Shown here piece after piece: positions 5,077 to 6,231 of a stretch of 6,231 bases of DNA. Under the pieces are notes generated by a model that saw nothing but the letters and a program-made list of their open reading frames with translations, made no database searches and had not been told where the DNA came from. Each line of letters starts with the position of its first letter. Positions within the stretch are counted from its first letter, which is position 1. The position numbers and the translations under genes are program-made. Source of the stretch: an uncultured Clostridia bacterium (GTDB lineage Bacteria > Bacillota > Clostridia > Oscillospirales > Acutalibacteraceae); the NCBI GenBank assembly GCA_946186725.1, contig CAMHOI010000064.1, positions 1 to 6,231 of the forward strand. Direction: 5' to 3'.

Positions 5077-5700
5077 ATGCCTACTTTGAATGTTGTCGAT
5101 ATGAACGGCAAGAACGTAGCCGAGATCGCGCTGAGCGACGCCGTGTTCGGCATCGAGCCCAACGCCGCGGTCATGCATACGGCAGTCGTCAGCTACCTGG
5201 CCAACCAGCGTCAGGGCACCCAGTCCACCCTCACCCGCACCGAAGTGTCCGGCGGCGGCCGCAAGCCCTGGCGCCAGAAGGGCACCGGTCACGCCCGTCA
5301 GGGCTCCATCCGCGCGCCCCAGTGGTATCACGGCGGCGTCGCGCTCGGCCCCAAGCCCCGCGAGTACGGCTTTACTCTCAATAAGAAGGAGCGTCAGCTC
5401 GCCATCCGTTCCGCCCTGTCCAGCAAGGTGCTCGACGGCGCCCTGATCGTGCTTGACGCCCTCACCGTCGACGAGTACAAGACCAAGACCGTCGTCAACT
5501 GCCTGAAGGCCATCGGCGCCGAGAAGAAAGCGCTCATCATCCTCGCCGGCATGGACGACAAGGCCATCCGCTCCGCCTCCAACATCGAGGGCGTCAAGAC
5601 GGCCCAGGTCAACACCATCAATACCTATGACATCCTCAACGCCGACTCCGTCGTCATCGTCAAGGATGCCGTTTCCAAGATCGAGGAGGTGTATGCGTAA
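5077..5700 (+). CDS. rplD: 50S ribosomal protein L4 (uL4)
   Basis: 207 residues from ATG 5077, with AGGGGAG (5064-5070) 6 bases upstream. The globular part starts MPTLNVVDMNGKNV. The long basic extension that lines the peptide exit tunnel is at about residues 45-97, including GGGRKPWRQKGTGHARQGS (59-77) and APQWYHGG (80-87). The C-terminal part ends with INTYDILNADSVVIVKDAV (181-199), a conserved L4 segment. In E. coli, L4 also represses its own S10 operon by causing transcription termination in the leader and by blocking translation; in B. subtilis that mechanism has not, to my knowledge, been found. Whether this L4 acts on the attenuator-like leader at 3921-3977 is open. The gene shares one base with rplW (TAATG). 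Confidence 0.98.
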   Translation: MPTLNVVDMNGKNVAEIALSDAVFGIEPNAAVMHTAVVSYLANQRQGTQSTLTRTEVSGGGRKPWRQKGTGHARQGSIRAPQWYHGGVALGPKPREYGFTLNKKERQLAIRSALSSKVLDGALIVLDALTVDEYKTKTVVNCLKAIGAEKKALIILAGMDDKAIRSASNIEGVKTAQVNTINTYDILNADSVVIVKDAVSKIEEVYA

Positions 5701-5993
5701 TGAAACTCGCACAGGAGATCATCCTCAAGCCGATCATCACCGAGAAGTCCATGGCCGGCGCCGAGGCCAAGAAGTACACCTTTAAGGTCGCCAAGGACGC
5801 CACCAAGATCGACGTCGCCCGTGCCGTGGAGGAGATCTACGGCGTCGAGGTCGTCAAGGTCAACACCGTCAACGTCCGCGGCAAGAAGCGCCGCTACGGC
5901 CGCTTCGAGGGGACCACGCCTTCCTGGAAGAAGGCCACCGTCACCCTGAGCGCCAAGTCCAAGTCCATCGAGTTCTTCGAAGGCATGATGTAA
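5700..5993 (+). CDS. rplW: 50S ribosomal protein L23 (uL23)
   Basis: 97 residues. ATG 5700 overlaps the rplD stop by one base (TAATG), and its ribosome site GAGGAGGT (5683-5690) is inside the end of rplD, so translation is likely coupled. The start MKLAQEIILKPIITEKSM includes the conserved ITEK; Glu15 there corresponds to the E. coli L23 glutamate (Glu18) on which trigger factor docks at the tunnel exit. The basic loop VNTVNVRGKKRRYGRFEG (54-71) and the following TTPSWKKATVTL match the family's rRNA-binding region. Length is normal for Firmicutes. Assignment is secure. Confidence 0.98.
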   Translation: MKLAQEIILKPIITEKSMAGAEAKKYTFKVAKDATKIDVARAVEEIYGVEVVKVNTVNVRGKKRRYGRFEGTTPSWKKATVTLSAKSKSIEFFEGMM

Positions 5994-5995
5994 TC

Positions 5996-6025
5996 CATCG
6001 AGCGATGTATGGGATCCCTGATCCC
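5996..6025 (+). promoter_or_regulatory. Two small hairpins between rplW and rplB
   Basis: The 60-base gap holds CATCG (5996-6000)/CGATG (6003-6007), with only two bases between the arms so the innermost pair would open, and GGGAT (6011-6015)/ATCCC (6021-6025) with loop CCCTG. No T-run follows. They end 13 bases before the rplB ribosome site. They are the second case of intercistronic structure in this operon and may affect mRNA stability or spacing; the function is unknown. Confidence 0.45.
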
Positions 6026-6053
6026 GCTAAGCGAAAACAAGGAGTGAACCGAA

Positions 6054-6231
6054 ATGGCCATCAAGCATTATAAGCCGACGACCCCCGGCTACCGCGGGAT
6101 GACGTCGATCGACTATGCCGATCTGTCCAAGAACGGCCCTGAGCGCAGTCTGCTGTGCTCTATCAAGAAGAACGCCGGCCGCAACAGCTACGGCCGCATC
6201 ACCGTCCGCCACCGCGGCGGCGGCAACCGCC
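6054..6231 (+). CDS. rplB: 50S ribosomal protein L2 (uL2), N-terminal part, cut by the window end
   Basis: 59 complete codons are visible from ATG 6054, preceded by AAGGAG (6039-6044) 9 bases upstream. The start MAIKHYKPTTPGYRGMTSID is the standard L2 N-terminus (K-x-Y-K-P-T-[ST]-P-G-x-R), and the last visible residues, RNSYGRITVRHRGGGNR, are the conserved basic segment with the GGG(N/H)(R/K) motif. L2 binds 23S rRNA near the peptidyl transferase centre and is needed for subunit joining; the full protein is about 275 residues, so roughly four fifths lies beyond the window. Its place after rplW is the classical S10 operon order, and rpsS, rplV and rpsC would be expected next. Confidence 0.97.
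   Translation, partial: MAIKHYKPTTPGYRGMTSIDYADLSKNGPERSLLCSIKKNAGRNSYGRITVRHRGGGNR

Noticed and set aside
1..6231. Search for CRISPR arrays, tRNA or rRNA genes, insertion sequences and attachment sites
   Set aside because: No spaced direct repeats, tRNA-like cloverleaf, transposase frame or terminal inverted repeats were seen; the only direct repeat is the 24-base pair in the kinase gene.

Overview
The window looks like a chromosomal segment from a fairly high-GC Clostridia (Firmicutes) genome, possibly Oscillospirales or a related gut lineage. The reasons are strong AGGAGG-type ribosome binding sites before most genes, Clostridia-like S10, L3, L4 and L23 sequences, and a histidine-kinase subfamily and VTC/DUF4956 gene pair that are common there. 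The genus cannot be fixed from the sequence alone.

Left half (1-3500), all on the + strand and closely packed: the tail of a probable secreted beta-strand-rich (Cthe_2159-like) protein; an OmpR-like response regulator; a membrane histidine kinase overlapping it by 8 bases; a VTC-domain polyphosphate polymerase-type protein; and a DUF4956 membrane protein. Gaps are 27 bases or less, so this reads as one operon. The unusual point is that both signalling proteins are degenerate. The regulator lacks the receiver's acidic pair and conserved lysine and has a shortened DNA-binding domain. The kinase has Lys where the phospho-accepting His should be. The pair therefore looks like a former two-component system that either works without phosphotransfer or has lost its role, inside a surface/polyphosphate-type gene cluster.

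Middle (3501-4055, 555 bases without a gene): a strong intrinsic terminator closes the left operon. A lower-GC stretch follows, with a perfect 10-base palindrome, then a promoter (TTGATT, 17 bases, TACGAT with an extended -10 TG and an A-rich upstream region). A leader of about 270 bases precedes rpsJ. It can fold into a branched structure, and it also contains a competing hairpin followed by five Ts, so it looks like a candidate transcription attenuator for the ribosomal operon.

Right half (4056-6231): the start of the S10 ribosomal protein operon in the usual order, rpsJ, rplC, rplD, rplW, rplB (the last cut by the window end). Hairpins lie in the rpsJ-rplC and rplW-rplB gaps, and rplD and rplW overlap by one base. 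These genes supply ribosomal subunit proteins; S10 is also the antitermination factor NusE, and L4 is the classical autoregulator of this operon in E. coli, which is relevant to the candidate attenuator.
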